Assembly: GCA_017744515.1 (NCBI GenBank)
Contig: JAGIBF010000008.1
Coordinates: 49,204-113,203, forward strand
Direction: 5' to 3'
Source of the DNA: Niastella sp.
Lineage (GTDB): Bacteria; Bacteroidota; Bacteroidia; Chitinophagales; Chitinophagaceae
Length of the DNA stretch: 64,000 bases
The position numbers and the translations under genes are program-made. The notes below the pieces were generated by a model. That model saw only the letters and a list, made by a program, of their open reading frames with translations, made no database searches and was not told the DNA's origin. Positions 16,365-25,683 of this stretch are shown here, piece after piece (within the stretch, counting starts at the first letter, position 1; the number at the start of each line of letters is the position of its first letter).

Positions 16365-18704
16365 CTATGTTTTGGAGATCGCTTCCTCCATGTTGTAAAT
16401 GGTGTTCACTGTTTTCATGAGTGCGGCCCAGGTATCGATGTTCAGTTTATCATTGCCGGGATACTCTCCTATTTTTATGGTTTTGGTGGCATCCAATTGT
16501 TTTCCGGTGAATAGTTTTATCTGTTCATCGTAATAGGATTGTAGCACCTGCAATTCTTTGTCGGTTGCCTTCCTGCATATGATGCGGCGGAAGGCAGTGG
16601 CTATTTTATCTTTTACTGTTGCGCTTTGTGCCTCGAGTTCCTGGGCCAGTACCCGAGAGGCTTCGAGGGTGGTGGGATCATTGAGCATGATCAGTGCCTG
16701 CAACGGTGTGTTTGTCTTTAGTCTTTTCACTTCGCATTGATCGCGGTTGCTGGCATCGAACATCAGCATGGAGGGTGGCGGCACCGTTAGTTTGATAAAT
16801 GTATACATGCCGCGGCGATATAGTTGTTCGCCATGATCCTGCTGGTAGGTGGCCAACACGCCACGGCCGGAAGTTGCAGCCTCCCATAATCCTTTGGGCT
16901 GATAGGGCTTTACGCTGGGGCCGCCAATGGTTTTTACCAGCAGGCCACTGCTGGCTAATACCATGTCTCTTACAAATTCTGCCGGCAGCCTGTTGCGCGG
17001 CCCGCGGGAATAGTAAATGTTTTCCGGATCTATGTTGAGTTTTTCTTTCGTGACTTTGGTGGACTGGCGGTAGGTAGCACTCATCACCAGTTGTTTTACC
17101 AGCCGTTTGATATCCCAGTTGTGTTCCATGAAATCGACTGCCAGCCAATCGAGTAATGCCGGATGGGAAGGCAGTTCTCCCTGCATACCAAAATCGCCGG
17201 AGGTCTTCACGATACCTTTTCCGAAAAACTCCTGCCATAGCTGGTTGACGAATACGCGGGCTGTGAGTGGATTGTTCTTGTTGACTGTCCAGGCAGCCAG
17301 ACCAAGCCTGTTGCGTTTGTATTGTACTGTATCATACTTCATCACCGCATTGACTGCTGTGGCCCGTACTTCGGTGGATGGTGCATCGTAGGCACCGCGT
17401 TTCAGGATGTATGTTTTGCGCAGGGTGTCCAGCTCTCCCAATACCGATACGTAGATGTTGCCGGTATCTTTTGTGTTGATGAAATTGAGTAACTGCGTTC
17501 TTTCTTCCTTCGATATCTGGAGTGATGGTTGCTTAGCTGGTTTCGATTGTGTTACATCTCCTTCGTATCCTACTTCTTTGGTCGTATTGAAGAAGGCAAA
17601 GAGCTGGTAATAATCTTTCTGGCTGAAGGGGTCGTATTTGTGGTCATGGCACTGGGCACATTCTATTGTAATGCCCATGATGCCTTTGCCGTAGGTCTTT
17701 GTTTTGTCGAGTATGTATTCTATGCGGTATTCTTCGGGGATCACTCCTCCTTCTTCTGTGTATTTGTGGTTGCGGAAAAAGCCCGTGGCCAATATCTGTT
17801 CTTTGGTGGCGTTGGGTAGCATGTCGCCGGCTATTTGCCAGGTAAGGAACTGATCGTAGGGGAGGTTTTTGTTATAGGCATGTATGACCCAATCGCGCCA
17901 GGCCCATTGTGTGCGGATGTTGTCGTCCTGGTATCCGTAGGAGTCTGCATAGCGGGCCACATCCAGCCAATGGACTGCCATCTTTTCTCCGTACGCAGGA
18001 TTGGCCAGCAGGCGATCGACCATCTTTTCGTATGCATCGGCGCCTGCATCCTGTAAATAATCATCCATCATTTGCATGGTGGGGGGCAAGCCGGTGAGGT
18101 CGAAAGAAAGGCGTTTCAGTAATCGTTCTTTATCGCCTTCTTCATTGGGGCTTAATCCTTTTTCTTCCATCGCGGCCAAGGTGAAATTGTCCAGTTCATT
18201 CTTCACCCATGTTTTGTTGTTCACTTCCGGTAAGGCAGCTTTTTGGGGCACGATGAAGGCCCAGTGTTTTTCATATTTGGCGCCTTGTTGTATCCATTTT
18301 TTGATGAGGTTGATCTCGTGTTCGTTGAGGAGGCCAAGGTGTGATTCCGGGGCCGGCATCTGGTATTCGGGATCGGTGGAGATGATGCGTTTGTAGACTT
18401 CGCTCTCTTCCGGCTTGCCGGGTATAATGGCAAAGGCTCCTTTGGTTTCTTTCAGTGGTGCGTAGGCTGATTCCGGGTTATCCAACCGGAGATGGGCGGC
18501 GCGCTTGTTGGCGTCGGGACCATGGCATACGAAGCATTTGTCGGAGAGTATGGGGCGGATGTGGAAGTTGTAACTAATGGCTCCTTTTGCATTAGCGGCA
18601 GCAGACCGGCTGTTGCAGGCAATGGCTGCAATAGCGATGGCTGTGCATAGTGCGCTAACTACCCAAAGCCATTTGAACCGGCGGAAGCAATCAGTCAGGA
18701 TCAT
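16365..18704 (-). CDS. PSCyt1/DUF1549/DUF1553 cytochrome-containing lipoprotein
   Basis: About 779 residues. The N-terminus has a hydrophobic signal ending in AIAC (Cys30), a likely lipoprotein cleavage site. A cytochrome c motif CFVCH (residues 57-61) starts the PSCyt1 region. DUF1549 follows (KRLSFDLTGLPPT and YGEKMAVHWLDVARYADSYG), and then DUF1553 (LTARVFVNQLWQEFFGKG, GRGVLATYQQDHGEQLYRRG, CEVKRLKTNTPLQALIMLND). The start at 18704 is used because the longer frame to 18821 is built from repeat sequence. Such genes, first described in Planctomycetes, are usually next to DUF1501 genes. The reaction is unknown; redox chemistry on sugars or sugar derivatives is an inference. Confidence 0.88.
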   Translation of the reverse strand: MILTDCFRRFKWLWVVSALCTAIAIAAIACNSRSAAANAKGAISYNFHIRPILSDKCFVCHGPDANKRAAHLRLDNPESAYAPLKETKGAFAIIPGKPEESEVYKRIISTDPEYQMPAPESHLGLLNEHEINLIKKWIQQGAKYEKHWAFIVPQKAALPEVNNKTWVKNELDNFTLAAMEEKGLSPNEEGDKERLLKRLSFDLTGLPPTMQMMDDYLQDAGADAYEKMVDRLLANPAYGEKMAVHWLDVARYADSYGYQDDNIRTQWAWRDWVIHAYNKNLPYDQFLTWQIAGDMLPNATKEQILATGFFRNHKYTEEGGVIPEEYRIEYILDKTKTYGKGIMGITIECAQCHDHKYDPFSQKDYYQLFAFFNTTKEVGYEGDVTQSKPAKQPSLQISKEERTQLLNFINTKDTGNIYVSVLGELDTLRKTYILKRGAYDAPSTEVRATAVNAVMKYDTVQYKRNRLGLAAWTVNKNNPLTARVFVNQLWQEFFGKGIVKTSGDFGMQGELPSHPALLDWLAVDFMEHNWDIKRLVKQLVMSATYRQSTKVTKEKLNIDPENIYYSRGPRNRLPAEFVRDMVLASSGLLVKTIGGPSVKPYQPKGLWEAATSGRGVLATYQQDHGEQLYRRGMYTFIKLTVPPPSMLMFDASNRDQCEVKRLKTNTPLQALIMLNDPTTLEASRVLAQELEAQSATVKDKIATAFRRIICRKATDKELQVLQSYYDEQIKLFTGKQLDATKTIKIGEYPGNDKLNIDTWAALMKTVNTIYNMEEAISKT

Positions 18705-18725
18705 ACGTGAATTATTAGGTCGGGG

Positions 18726-18826
18726 AAGTCCGGAAGTCGGAAAGACCGAAAGTCCGAAGATTCTCGCTATCAGGGTGAGCCGCTCCCGCTGGGCGGGACA
18801 AGCTCTTCGAGGGCGACCCACCCTGA
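18726..18826. repeat. Mosaic repeat cluster (families D, B and H)
   Basis: A family D run (18726-18760) is followed by a family B copy (18770-18826) closed by TCAGGGTG/CACCCTGA. The loop of that copy is replaced by a family H mini-palindrome TCCCGCTGGGCGGGA (18784-18798) plus CAAGCTCTTCGAG. It lies upstream of the cytochrome gene start. Confidence 0.7.
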
Positions 18827-18930
18827 AGGCGAATTACCCTTCATCGTAAGTTAACAAAAAAAACGGGGAATTGGTGCTCTATATCGAATTAGCAATTATG
18901 AAATTCCTTTGCAAACGATTGATTTAATTA

Positions 18931-21900
18931 TTAATTGGCGACTTTTAAAAGTCCGCCTTCCTGGTAGATGTTTTTTTGTTGGAGGCTTCTGCCAATCATG
19001 CCTAATATTTCTGCCTTCATCTCTTCTGTGACGCGTGCAAAGCCAAATATGCGTGCTACGATGGGCACTACTGCCTCGGGTTGTATGGCGATGGCCCCGC
19101 GTACTACTTTTTCAATAGCGAGGACCATTTCTTCGGGGGCAATGTATTTCAGCTTTTTAACTGCCGGGGGCAAGCTGCTGCGATCACGGAGGCGTGGCTC
19201 TTTCATTTCCCGGTGCCAGAGGAAGTCTTCGCTCACCTTGATCCACTTGTTGGCTTCGGCATACTTTACAGCCTGCAACAGGGAATCGCGGATGCGGGAG
19301 CCGACGCGTGTAATGCCTGCTGCTTCGATCATGCGTCTTGCTACTTCATCGAAATGCACCGGGCTTTCGACTTTTACTATTTCTTCTATCCAGATGGACA
19401 GCTTGCCCATGGAGTGCTGGTGTATTTCGAGGTTGGCGATATCTGCGGGCACTGTCGCAAACTCATAGTCTGGTATTTCCATTTGCTGCTCCCTGGTGGC
19501 TTCGCGCTCGATGGGTATAATGGTTACCGGTTCTTCTTCCTCGTATATATCATCATCTACCTGTTGCAATGTTTTTGCTTTTTCAATTGCTTCGATGAGG
19601 CGTTTCAATTCACGGTCGGGATTCCTGAACCAATCAGTGCTCCAGACGCGGTAGATGCGCCAGCCAATGGCTTCGAGTACCTGTTGCCGCAACCGGTCCC
19701 TGTCGCGGGCAGAGCGGGCTGTATGGTAGGCAGCGCCGTCGCATTCTATGCCGAGTATATACCTGCCGGGGTTTGTTTCATCTACAATTGCGAGGTCGAG
19801 GTAATAGCCTTGTGAGCCTACCTGCCGCCTGATCGTATATCCGTGTGCTGCTAATTTCTCTGCTACTATTTCTTCAAAGGGGCTTTCTGCCGGCAGGCCG
19901 CTTATGTTCTCCGGCATGTACAGTTTTCCATGTTGTGCGAAGTAGAGGAAACTTTTCAATGCCTGTATGCTGTATCGTTGTGTGCGGGAGAGATCGATAT
20001 CGTCTGCCGTGATATTGGCGAATACTTCGCAGCGTAATTTGGCACGGGTGATCAATACGTTTAACCGGCGTTCTCCTCCTTCATTGTTGAGGGGGCCGAA
20101 GGACATGCTTACGCTGCCATCAGCCGCACGACCATACCCGATGCTGATAAAGATCACGTCGCGCTCATCGCCCTGCACGTTCTCCAGGTTCTTTACAAAG
20201 AAGGGTTCATCGCTATGGGCTGTGAAGAAAGGTTCCAGCTCAGGATGTTTTCTTCTGCGTGCTTCGAGTGCATCCTGTATCGCCTGTCGTTGTGCTGTGC
20301 TGAAGGCAGCCACTCCAAGGCTTAGTTTGGGAGATTTACGTGCATGTTCCAATACTGCTTCTGCTACTGCCTCTGCTTCTTTGGGGTTCGTTCTTGTTTT
20401 GCCTCTGTCGTATACCGTATCCTGCAAATGATGAAACATCAGGCCCATACGATGTTTGGAACCAGGGCTGGGGAATATGACCAGTTTGTTTTCGTAGAAC
20501 TCATGGTTGGAGAGCATGATCAATGATTCATGACGGCTGCGGTAGTGCCACCGCAACATGCGTTGTGGCGCGCCCTGCGCATCGCACATGCCGAGTATGC
20601 TTTGCAGATCGGCTGTTACGTTGTCTTCATCGTCTACTTCATTGGTGAGTGAATCGAAGAAGCTGGTAGGCGGCAGCTGTTTGGTATCTCCCACCACCAC
20701 CAGCTGCTTACCACGCAGGATGGCTCCCAATGCTTCTACCGGCCGTACCTGGCTGGCCTCATCGAATATGACAATATCAAATTCAACGGAACCTGGTGGC
20801 AGGAAGTTGGCAATGGACAACGGGCTCATCATGAATACCGGCTTGATGGCTTGTATGGCCAGTCCGGCTTCTTCCATTAATTTACGAATGGGTTTATGGC
20901 GGGATTTTTTGTTGAACTCTGTGCGCAAGGTATTGACTTGTCCACCTGCTTCAAGACCCGGCAGGTTTTCCCAATGTTCTGCGGCTGCCCGGGCGCGGTT
21001 GTACTGCAGGTTTAGCTTGTCAGTCTGTTTGAATTGCTGTATCACTTCTTCATGGCTGGCGCGTTCAAATTTCCTCAGTGATGGGTTGCCCAACATCACT
21101 TGTTCCAGCAGGTATTCGTACCAGGCTTTCTGTACTGCCGTGGTGAGGAGGTCTTTCGCCTGTGGCCAATGGGTAGCCGTATTGACGAGGGGTTGCAATT
21201 CTTCTGCCTCTCCTGTTTCGGCAAGGCTATTCCACTGGATGGCCTGGTGTATCTGCACGATGCCTTTTTGCCAGTCCTGCATCAAGGATATCTGTTGTGC
21301 AAATGGTTGTTCAAGCAATGTTCTATTGTTGAAGCGGAGGGCTTCATCGAGGTCCAGCTTTTTGACAACCTCGTGTACAGTGTTCTTATGTTGTACCAGC
21401 TGGGCGGAGAGCTGATCGTGGTGTTGTTTGGCGATAGCAGGGTCTTCGTGTTTCTCCAGATAGTCCAGTACTATTTTGGGGCAGATGCCTGCCGCTACTT
21501 GTTTGTGCACAATGAGCAGGTAACGATTGGCTGCTTCGAGGGCCGTCCAATCGCTTCTCAATTTTTGCCAACGCCGGCCAAATAGTTCTGCGGCTAATGT
21601 TTCATGTTCCTGCAGGGTGGTTTCCAGTCGACGGCTTTCGAGTATGGCGTCGATGTACACCAACTTGCTGTCATTGTCTTTCGGCAAAGTCGTTTTACAC
21701 AGGGCTGCGAGTTGCCTGTTGCTGTTGTTGTAAGCGCCTATCAGGAACTTGTACCACTTATGGCCGTGGGCGAGGAGGTTTTGCCTGATGGGCATTACAT
21801 CCTGCTGCCAGGCTTCGGGTATGAAGGTGTCTTTGTATTGCTCTCTCAAGCTGGCCAGGCGCTTGCCTGTTTCCAGCAGTTCTTCTATATCCGCCTGATT

Positions 21901-23694
21901 GAGTAACCAGCCTTCGCTTTTTACTGCCAGGGCTTCCAATGCCGGCTTGAGTGATAGCAGTTTATAAATGGAAGCCAGTGTAACTGCCGCATCATGATTG
22001 GCAGGGATGGCAACGTTTATATGGTTTGCTGAATGGGCGCCTGCCTCTTCCAATGTTTTGGTAGCGGCTTCGGCTTGCCGGAATGTTTGTACCAGTATTT
22101 CCTGCTCATGTGGCAGTAATACCAACAACCGGCTGCCCCAAAAGAGTAGTTTTTCCGGTACGCCTATTTCTTTCAATCGTGCCTGAACACGTGCTGCAAA
22201 TGCTTCAGCTCCCGACATGCGGGCGGCATCCCAACGTTCTATTGCAGGCAGTGGTATTTTCTCTATCGTTTCGTTCTTTGTATCGTCGTATATCTTCAAC
22301 AGGTAGCCTATGACCTGGTGGGCTGTGAGGCCGCTGCTGCCGATGGGTGTGTTGATGGCATAGCAATAGGCGTTAAGTTCCTGTTTATGTTTTTCGAGCA
22401 GGGTTACATGCTGCTGTAATTGTTGCAGGGTTGGCCGTCCCAACTCTAACACACGTCGTAACTCCTGGTGTAATTCTTTTTTATTGGCTTTGTGGCTATG
22501 GAGCTCAAGGCATGCTTCGCCCAGGTGGATATTATCAAGACGGCGTTTTACTACTTCCAGGGCGGCCATTTTTTCTGCTACGAACAATATTTTCTTTCCT
22601 TGCCCAATTGCATTGGCAATGATGTTGGTAATGGTCTGTGATTTACCAGTACCGGGGGGACCTTGTATCACCAGGTTTTTTCCTTCATGCACCGCCAGCA
22701 TGGCCAGTAGCTGTGAACTGTCGGCATCTACCACCTGGAAGAGCTCATTGGCTTTGGTTTCTTCGTCAATGTGTGCATTTTCCGGTATGCCGATGCCTTC
22801 GTGTCCAAAGCCTTTTTCAAATAGGTTGATGACGTTGGGGTGCGCCACCGGCTTTTTATCTGCCGGCCACTTGTTGTTGTCGAGGTCGTTATAGATCATA
22901 AACTTGCCGAAGGAGAAGAAGCCCAGTTCTATTTCATTGGGCTCTACTTTCCATCGCGGCATTTTATCGATGGCCTTATTGATCGATTCTACATAGTTGT
23001 TGTAGTCGAAGTCTTCCGGCTCCGGCATATCGGGAATGATGATGCCGAACTCAGCTTTCATCTTTGCCTGCAGAGAGATGTTGGCACCCATTTCCTCCAG
23101 GGTATACCGCAGGCGGAAACGTTCGCGGGCGCTGGAGCGGTCGAGGTTCACCGGGATAAGCACTAATGGTGCTTTGCGTAACTCCTCGCTGCTTTCTGCC
23201 TCATACCAATGCAACATACCCAACGCCAGGTAAAGAATATTGACGCCTTGCTCTTCCATGCTGGTGCGCGCATCGTAATAGGTATTCAGTAGTCTTTTCT
23301 GTAGCTGGGCGTCTATCTCATTGGTCTGGAGTTTTGTATCTGCCAGTGTTTCTTCTGTTATAGCAGGCAGCATATTTTCTTCTTCGGGGATTGCTGCTGT
23401 GGTAGCATCCAGTTCAGGAGCTTCTTCGTTGTTTTCTTCCTGTGGAGGTACAACTTCTGCCTGCGGCTTTCCATTTGTCTTTGCCGGCTTATTGTTTTCC
23501 TTCACTGGTTTGGGCAGGAAGGTCATGGACTTTTGCTGGCGTACCAACAGGTCGTACACGCTGGATGATCTTTCCTGCACGATCTGCAAGCCGCGGGAGG
23601 CAGGTACTCTATAATTCAATAGTGGGTTGCGCAGCCCGAGGTCGAGCAATTCTTTGCGGGATGCTTCCAGCTTATTCAGTATGGTTTCACTCAT
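18931..23694 (-). CDS. Giant DUF4011 superfamily 1 helicase with C-terminal nuclease-like and DUF3320 domains
   Basis: A 1587-residue cytoplasmic protein. DUF4011 occupies the N-terminus (SRKELLDLGLRNPLLNYR). The helicase core has Walker A GPPGTGKS at about 345-352 and a Walker B IFDEAS near 977 with VVGDTKQLPP after it, plus later motifs YRSRHESLI, NVQGDERDVI and NVLITRAK, as in Upf1-like helicases (COG1112). A Vsr/DUF559-like nuclease domain follows at about 1290-1385 (LGIECDGAAYH, GWRIYRVWSTDWF), then DUF3320 (about 1435-1490). The long gap between motifs I and II is filled by coiled coil. Relatives occur in defence islands, but a role in defence is only inferred. Confidence 0.9.
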   Translation of the reverse strand: MSETILNKLEASRKELLDLGLRNPLLNYRVPASRGLQIVQERSSSVYDLLVRQQKSMTFLPKPVKENNKPAKTNGKPQAEVVPPQEENNEEAPELDATTAAIPEEENMLPAITEETLADTKLQTNEIDAQLQKRLLNTYYDARTSMEEQGVNILYLALGMLHWYEAESSEELRKAPLVLIPVNLDRSSARERFRLRYTLEEMGANISLQAKMKAEFGIIIPDMPEPEDFDYNNYVESINKAIDKMPRWKVEPNEIELGFFSFGKFMIYNDLDNNKWPADKKPVAHPNVINLFEKGFGHEGIGIPENAHIDEETKANELFQVVDADSSQLLAMLAVHEGKNLVIQGPPGTGKSQTITNIIANAIGQGKKILFVAEKMAALEVVKRRLDNIHLGEACLELHSHKANKKELHQELRRVLELGRPTLQQLQQHVTLLEKHKQELNAYCYAINTPIGSSGLTAHQVIGYLLKIYDDTKNETIEKIPLPAIERWDAARMSGAEAFAARVQARLKEIGVPEKLLFWGSRLLVLLPHEQEILVQTFRQAEAATKTLEEAGAHSANHINVAIPANHDAAVTLASIYKLLSLKPALEALAVKSEGWLLNQADIEELLETGKRLASLREQYKDTFIPEAWQQDVMPIRQNLLAHGHKWYKFLIGAYNNSNRQLAALCKTTLPKDNDSKLVYIDAILESRRLETTLQEHETLAAELFGRRWQKLRSDWTALEAANRYLLIVHKQVAAGICPKIVLDYLEKHEDPAIAKQHHDQLSAQLVQHKNTVHEVVKKLDLDEALRFNNRTLLEQPFAQQISLMQDWQKGIVQIHQAIQWNSLAETGEAEELQPLVNTATHWPQAKDLLTTAVQKAWYEYLLEQVMLGNPSLRKFERASHEEVIQQFKQTDKLNLQYNRARAAAEHWENLPGLEAGGQVNTLRTEFNKKSRHKPIRKLMEEAGLAIQAIKPVFMMSPLSIANFLPPGSVEFDIVIFDEASQVRPVEALGAILRGKQLVVVGDTKQLPPTSFFDSLTNEVDDEDNVTADLQSILGMCDAQGAPQRMLRWHYRSRHESLIMLSNHEFYENKLVIFPSPGSKHRMGLMFHHLQDTVYDRGKTRTNPKEAEAVAEAVLEHARKSPKLSLGVAAFSTAQRQAIQDALEARRRKHPELEPFFTAHSDEPFFVKNLENVQGDERDVIFISIGYGRAADGSVSMSFGPLNNEGGERRLNVLITRAKLRCEVFANITADDIDLSRTQRYSIQALKSFLYFAQHGKLYMPENISGLPAESPFEEIVAEKLAAHGYTIRRQVGSQGYYLDLAIVDETNPGRYILGIECDGAAYHTARSARDRDRLRQQVLEAIGWRIYRVWSTDWFRNPDRELKRLIEAIEKAKTLQQVDDDIYEEEEPVTIIPIEREATREQQMEIPDYEFATVPADIANLEIHQHSMGKLSIWIEEIVKVESPVHFDEVARRMIEAAGITRVGSRIRDSLLQAVKYAEANKWIKVSEDFLWHREMKEPRLRDRSSLPPAVKKLKYIAPEEMVLAIEKVVRGAIAIQPEAVVPIVARIFGFARVTEEMKAEILGMIGRSLQQKNIYQEGGLLKVAN

Positions 23695-24153
23695 ATGTCG
23701 CGATGAATGTACAGATAAAACGGGTTCCCGGACAGGTGTATTTACCTCCGGTGTAATATGTTAGTAATTAAGCGAATGTAGAAATTAGTCGGAATGAGTG
23801 GATTAAGGAATCTGATAATGGGAATCTCTCTTGTTTCGTGATGTGAAGATAGCCTTGTTGGGGAAAAAAAGCAAGTGTATAGAGCAGAGGGTGGGGAGTT
23901 GGGAGTTCAGCGTCAGGCGAGAGGTTGGAGGGGCGCAGGTGGGGGCGGGACCTGGGGCAGGTATAGGGTAGGTACAAGCCAAAGTCTCTATAAGGTCTCT
24001 ATAAACTCTCTGTAATGTCTCTAAAAGGTCTCTGTAAGGGTAAGATTTTGCTAAATTTTTAGCATCGTCGATTTTCCTACAACAATGGGCTGTTGACAGA
24101 AGGATTTCTATAGCTTTAGGGGAAGAAAAAAGCAACCTGGCTAAACGTTTACT
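23695..24153. other. 459-nt intergenic region with 11-bp tandem repeats
   Basis: This gap separates the divergent helicase gene from the HEAT-repeat gene. It holds G-rich low-complexity sequence at about 23880-23980, the tandem repeat at 23984-24038, and an AT-rich stretch before the HEAT gene with a weak TAGCTTTA promoter-like element near 24112. I found no convincing gene in it; an open minus-strand frame across it has no recognisable features. Confidence 0.6.
23984..24038. repeat. Five 11-bp tandem repeats
   Basis: Units GTCTCTATAAG, GTCTCTATAAA, CTCTCTGTAAT, GTCTCTAAAAG and GTCTCTGTAAG follow each other with no spacer. The period is exactly 11 bp, close to one DNA turn, so the same face of the helix is repeated. 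It lies about 115 bp before the HEAT-repeat gene. Confidence 0.85.
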
Positions 24154-24783
24154 ATGGGCATCCTCGACAAACTGGCTTCTTCACTTGGGCGAAGGGATGA
24201 AGTTCCCAACCAGGAACTGGCCAATCTTATTGTGAGCAAAAAAGACAAGGCCGCTATTCAAGAGCTGGTTGACAATCTTGCCAATAAAAGCAAGGATATT
24301 CAACATGATTGTATCAAGGTGCTGTATGAGGTAGGAGAACAAGCTCCTACCCTGATTGCCGGCCATGTTACAACTTTTGTTGACTTACTGGACAGCAAGA
24401 ACAACCGGCTGCAGTGGGGCGCCATGACAGCGCTTTATACGATCACTTCCGAGAAGCCGGCTGTGGTCTATGCAGCACTTCCTACAATTATTGCTTCGGC
24501 CGACAAGGGTTCTGTGATCACCCGCGACTATGCTGTCAATATCCTGATCAAATTGTGCGCCGAAAAGCAATATGCAGGAGACGCATTCTCTCTGTTAATC
24601 GAGCAACTGCTGAACAGTCCGGCTAACCAATTGCCTATGTATGCTGAAAATACAGTGCCTATTATCCATGATAAAAACAAAGCGCTTTTTGTTAAAACGC
24701 TTACCAGCCGGCTGGATGATATTGAAAAGGACTCCAAGCGGACATGGGTTGAGAAGGTGATCAAAAGGGTGAGTAGCAAATAA
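24154..24783 (+). CDS. HEAT-repeat-like cytoplasmic protein
   Basis: A 209-residue protein without signal peptide or membrane segments. It is almost entirely helical and shows about four to five HEAT/ARM-like repeat units, for example QHDCIKVLYEVGEQAPTLIA and LQWGAMTALYTITSEKPAVV, each with the A-helix/B-helix pattern. Such proteins are usually scaffolds that bind other proteins. No catalytic motif is visible. It is the first of three same-strand genes with short gaps (28 and 5 nt), so it is probably cotranscribed with the MCE lipoprotein and the 131-residue protein; why these are together is not known. Confidence 0.8.
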   Translation: MGILDKLASSLGRRDEVPNQELANLIVSKKDKAAIQELVDNLANKSKDIQHDCIKVLYEVGEQAPTLIAGHVTTFVDLLDSKNNRLQWGAMTALYTITSEKPAVVYAALPTIIASADKGSVITRDYAVNILIKLCAEKQYAGDAFSLLIEQLLNSPANQLPMYAENTVPIIHDKNKALFVKTLTSRLDDIEKDSKRTWVEKVIKRVSSK

Positions 24784-24811
24784 GGAATGGAATGATTATA
24801 TTGGTATTATT

Positions 24812-25282
24812 ATGAGTCTATTTCGTTTACTTCTGATCGCTGGTTTATCCTTTTGTTTGGTTGCCTGTAAGCAACAGACGCGCATTGCTGTTGTTTTTAG
24901 CAACGTAGATGAGTTGCAGGTAGACAACAGTGTTTTTCATAATGGTATTGAAATTGGTAAGGTGAGTGATCTTTCGCTGTATCACGATGGTGTTCTGGCT
25001 ACTATTCAACTTAATGACAAGGTTAGGATACCTACAGGCTCTACGTTCAGGTATGAACATGCTTTGCTTGGGACTCCAGCTATACACGTCGACTATTCTA
25101 ATCAACAGCAATATTTAAGTATTGCCGATACGTCTATCGGTCAATACCCAAAAAAGTTATTGGATCATCTGTTGTCCGATTCCTCCAAACAGGAGAAAAT
25201 ACAACAATCGATCGACAAGATCGGAGAAGGACTTTCTGAACTGGCGGAAGCTGTGAAGGATTCGGGTACAATTAAGAAATAA
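24812..25282 (+). CDS. MCE/MlaD-domain lipoprotein
   Basis: A 156-residue protein with a lipoprotein signal ending in LVAC (Cys19). The mature part matches a single MCE domain: VVFSNVDELQVDNSVFHNGI, EIGKVSDLSLYHDGVLATIQ, then the pore-loop-like RYEHALLGTPAIHVDYS. MCE proteins bind and move lipids between membranes, normally as hexamers with an ABC transporter (Mla, Yrb, Pqi). Here no transporter genes are nearby, the protein is short, and it is held by a lipid anchor instead of a membrane helix. The C-terminal helix (KQEKIQQSIDKIGEGLSELA) may form a coiled coil. It could be a free-standing helper of a distant Mla system. Confidence 0.78.
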   Translation: MSLFRLLLIAGLSFCLVACKQQTRIAVVFSNVDELQVDNSVFHNGIEIGKVSDLSLYHDGVLATIQLNDKVRIPTGSTFRYEHALLGTPAIHVDYSNQQQYLSIADTSIGQYPKKLLDHLLSDSSKQEKIQQSIDKIGEGLSELAEAVKDSGTIKK

Positions 25283-25287
25283 ATGCT

Positions 25288-25683
25288 ATGAAACTTGAAT
25301 ACCTTGACAACCTAAGTGATGGCGGAAAGTTCCAGCAGGTTGTTTCTGAAAACCTCGTTCGGCTTTACGACTTTGATCAAGATCAAACAGAAGCGTTGGT
25401 TCATTTAATCCACCAAAATCTCCTTCTAAACAAGCAAGCTTTAGACCTATCCAGTGTGGCATTCATAGAATCTGTAAACTGCCAACTGATTCTTCAACTA
25501 TCTCAGGCTGATAAAGGCGTTTTACCATCGGGTCAGCCTAATTCTTTTGTCTGCTACCTGACCGAAGCTTCCTACCAGAACATGGTCGGCATGATGAAAG
25601 CCTCCTCAGGGGGTCATCACTGGCTCTGTGATACATCGGAGGCGGATATTGATTTTTTATATTCGTCCGGTGGAATGTGGTAG
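25288..25683 (+). CDS. Small conserved-looking protein, function unknown
   Basis: I do not recognise a named family. The 131-residue product lacks a signal peptide, begins MKLEYLDNLSDGGKFQQ and ends in a glycine-rich SSGGMW. It has a helical first half with many Asp/Gln/Leu and a beta-rich second half (SFVCYLTEASYQNMV, DIDFLYSSGG). The coding bias agrees with the two preceding genes, from which it is separated by only 5 nt, so cotranslation in one operon is likely. After it the base composition becomes AT-rich, marking the left edge of the PLD/DRHyd islet. Confidence 0.7.
   Translation: MKLEYLDNLSDGGKFQQVVSENLVRLYDFDQDQTEALVHLIHQNLLLNKQALDLSSVAFIESVNCQLILQLSQADKGVLPSGQPNSFVCYLTEASYQNMVGMMKASSGGHHWLCDTSEADIDFLYSSGGMW

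Noticed and set aside
19081..21585. Several open frames of 150-290 codons on the plus strand
   Set aside because: All lie opposite the DUF4011 helicase gene, which has clear motifs throughout; these frames have none.
23984..24038. Possible CRISPR array
   Set aside because: The units are 11 bp with no spacers; no Cas genes are near.
23803..24135. A 110-codon minus-strand frame in the 459-nt gap
   Set aside because: Its sequence is dominated by the 11-bp tandem repeat and the G-rich low-complexity stretch; no ribosome-binding site and no recognisable features.
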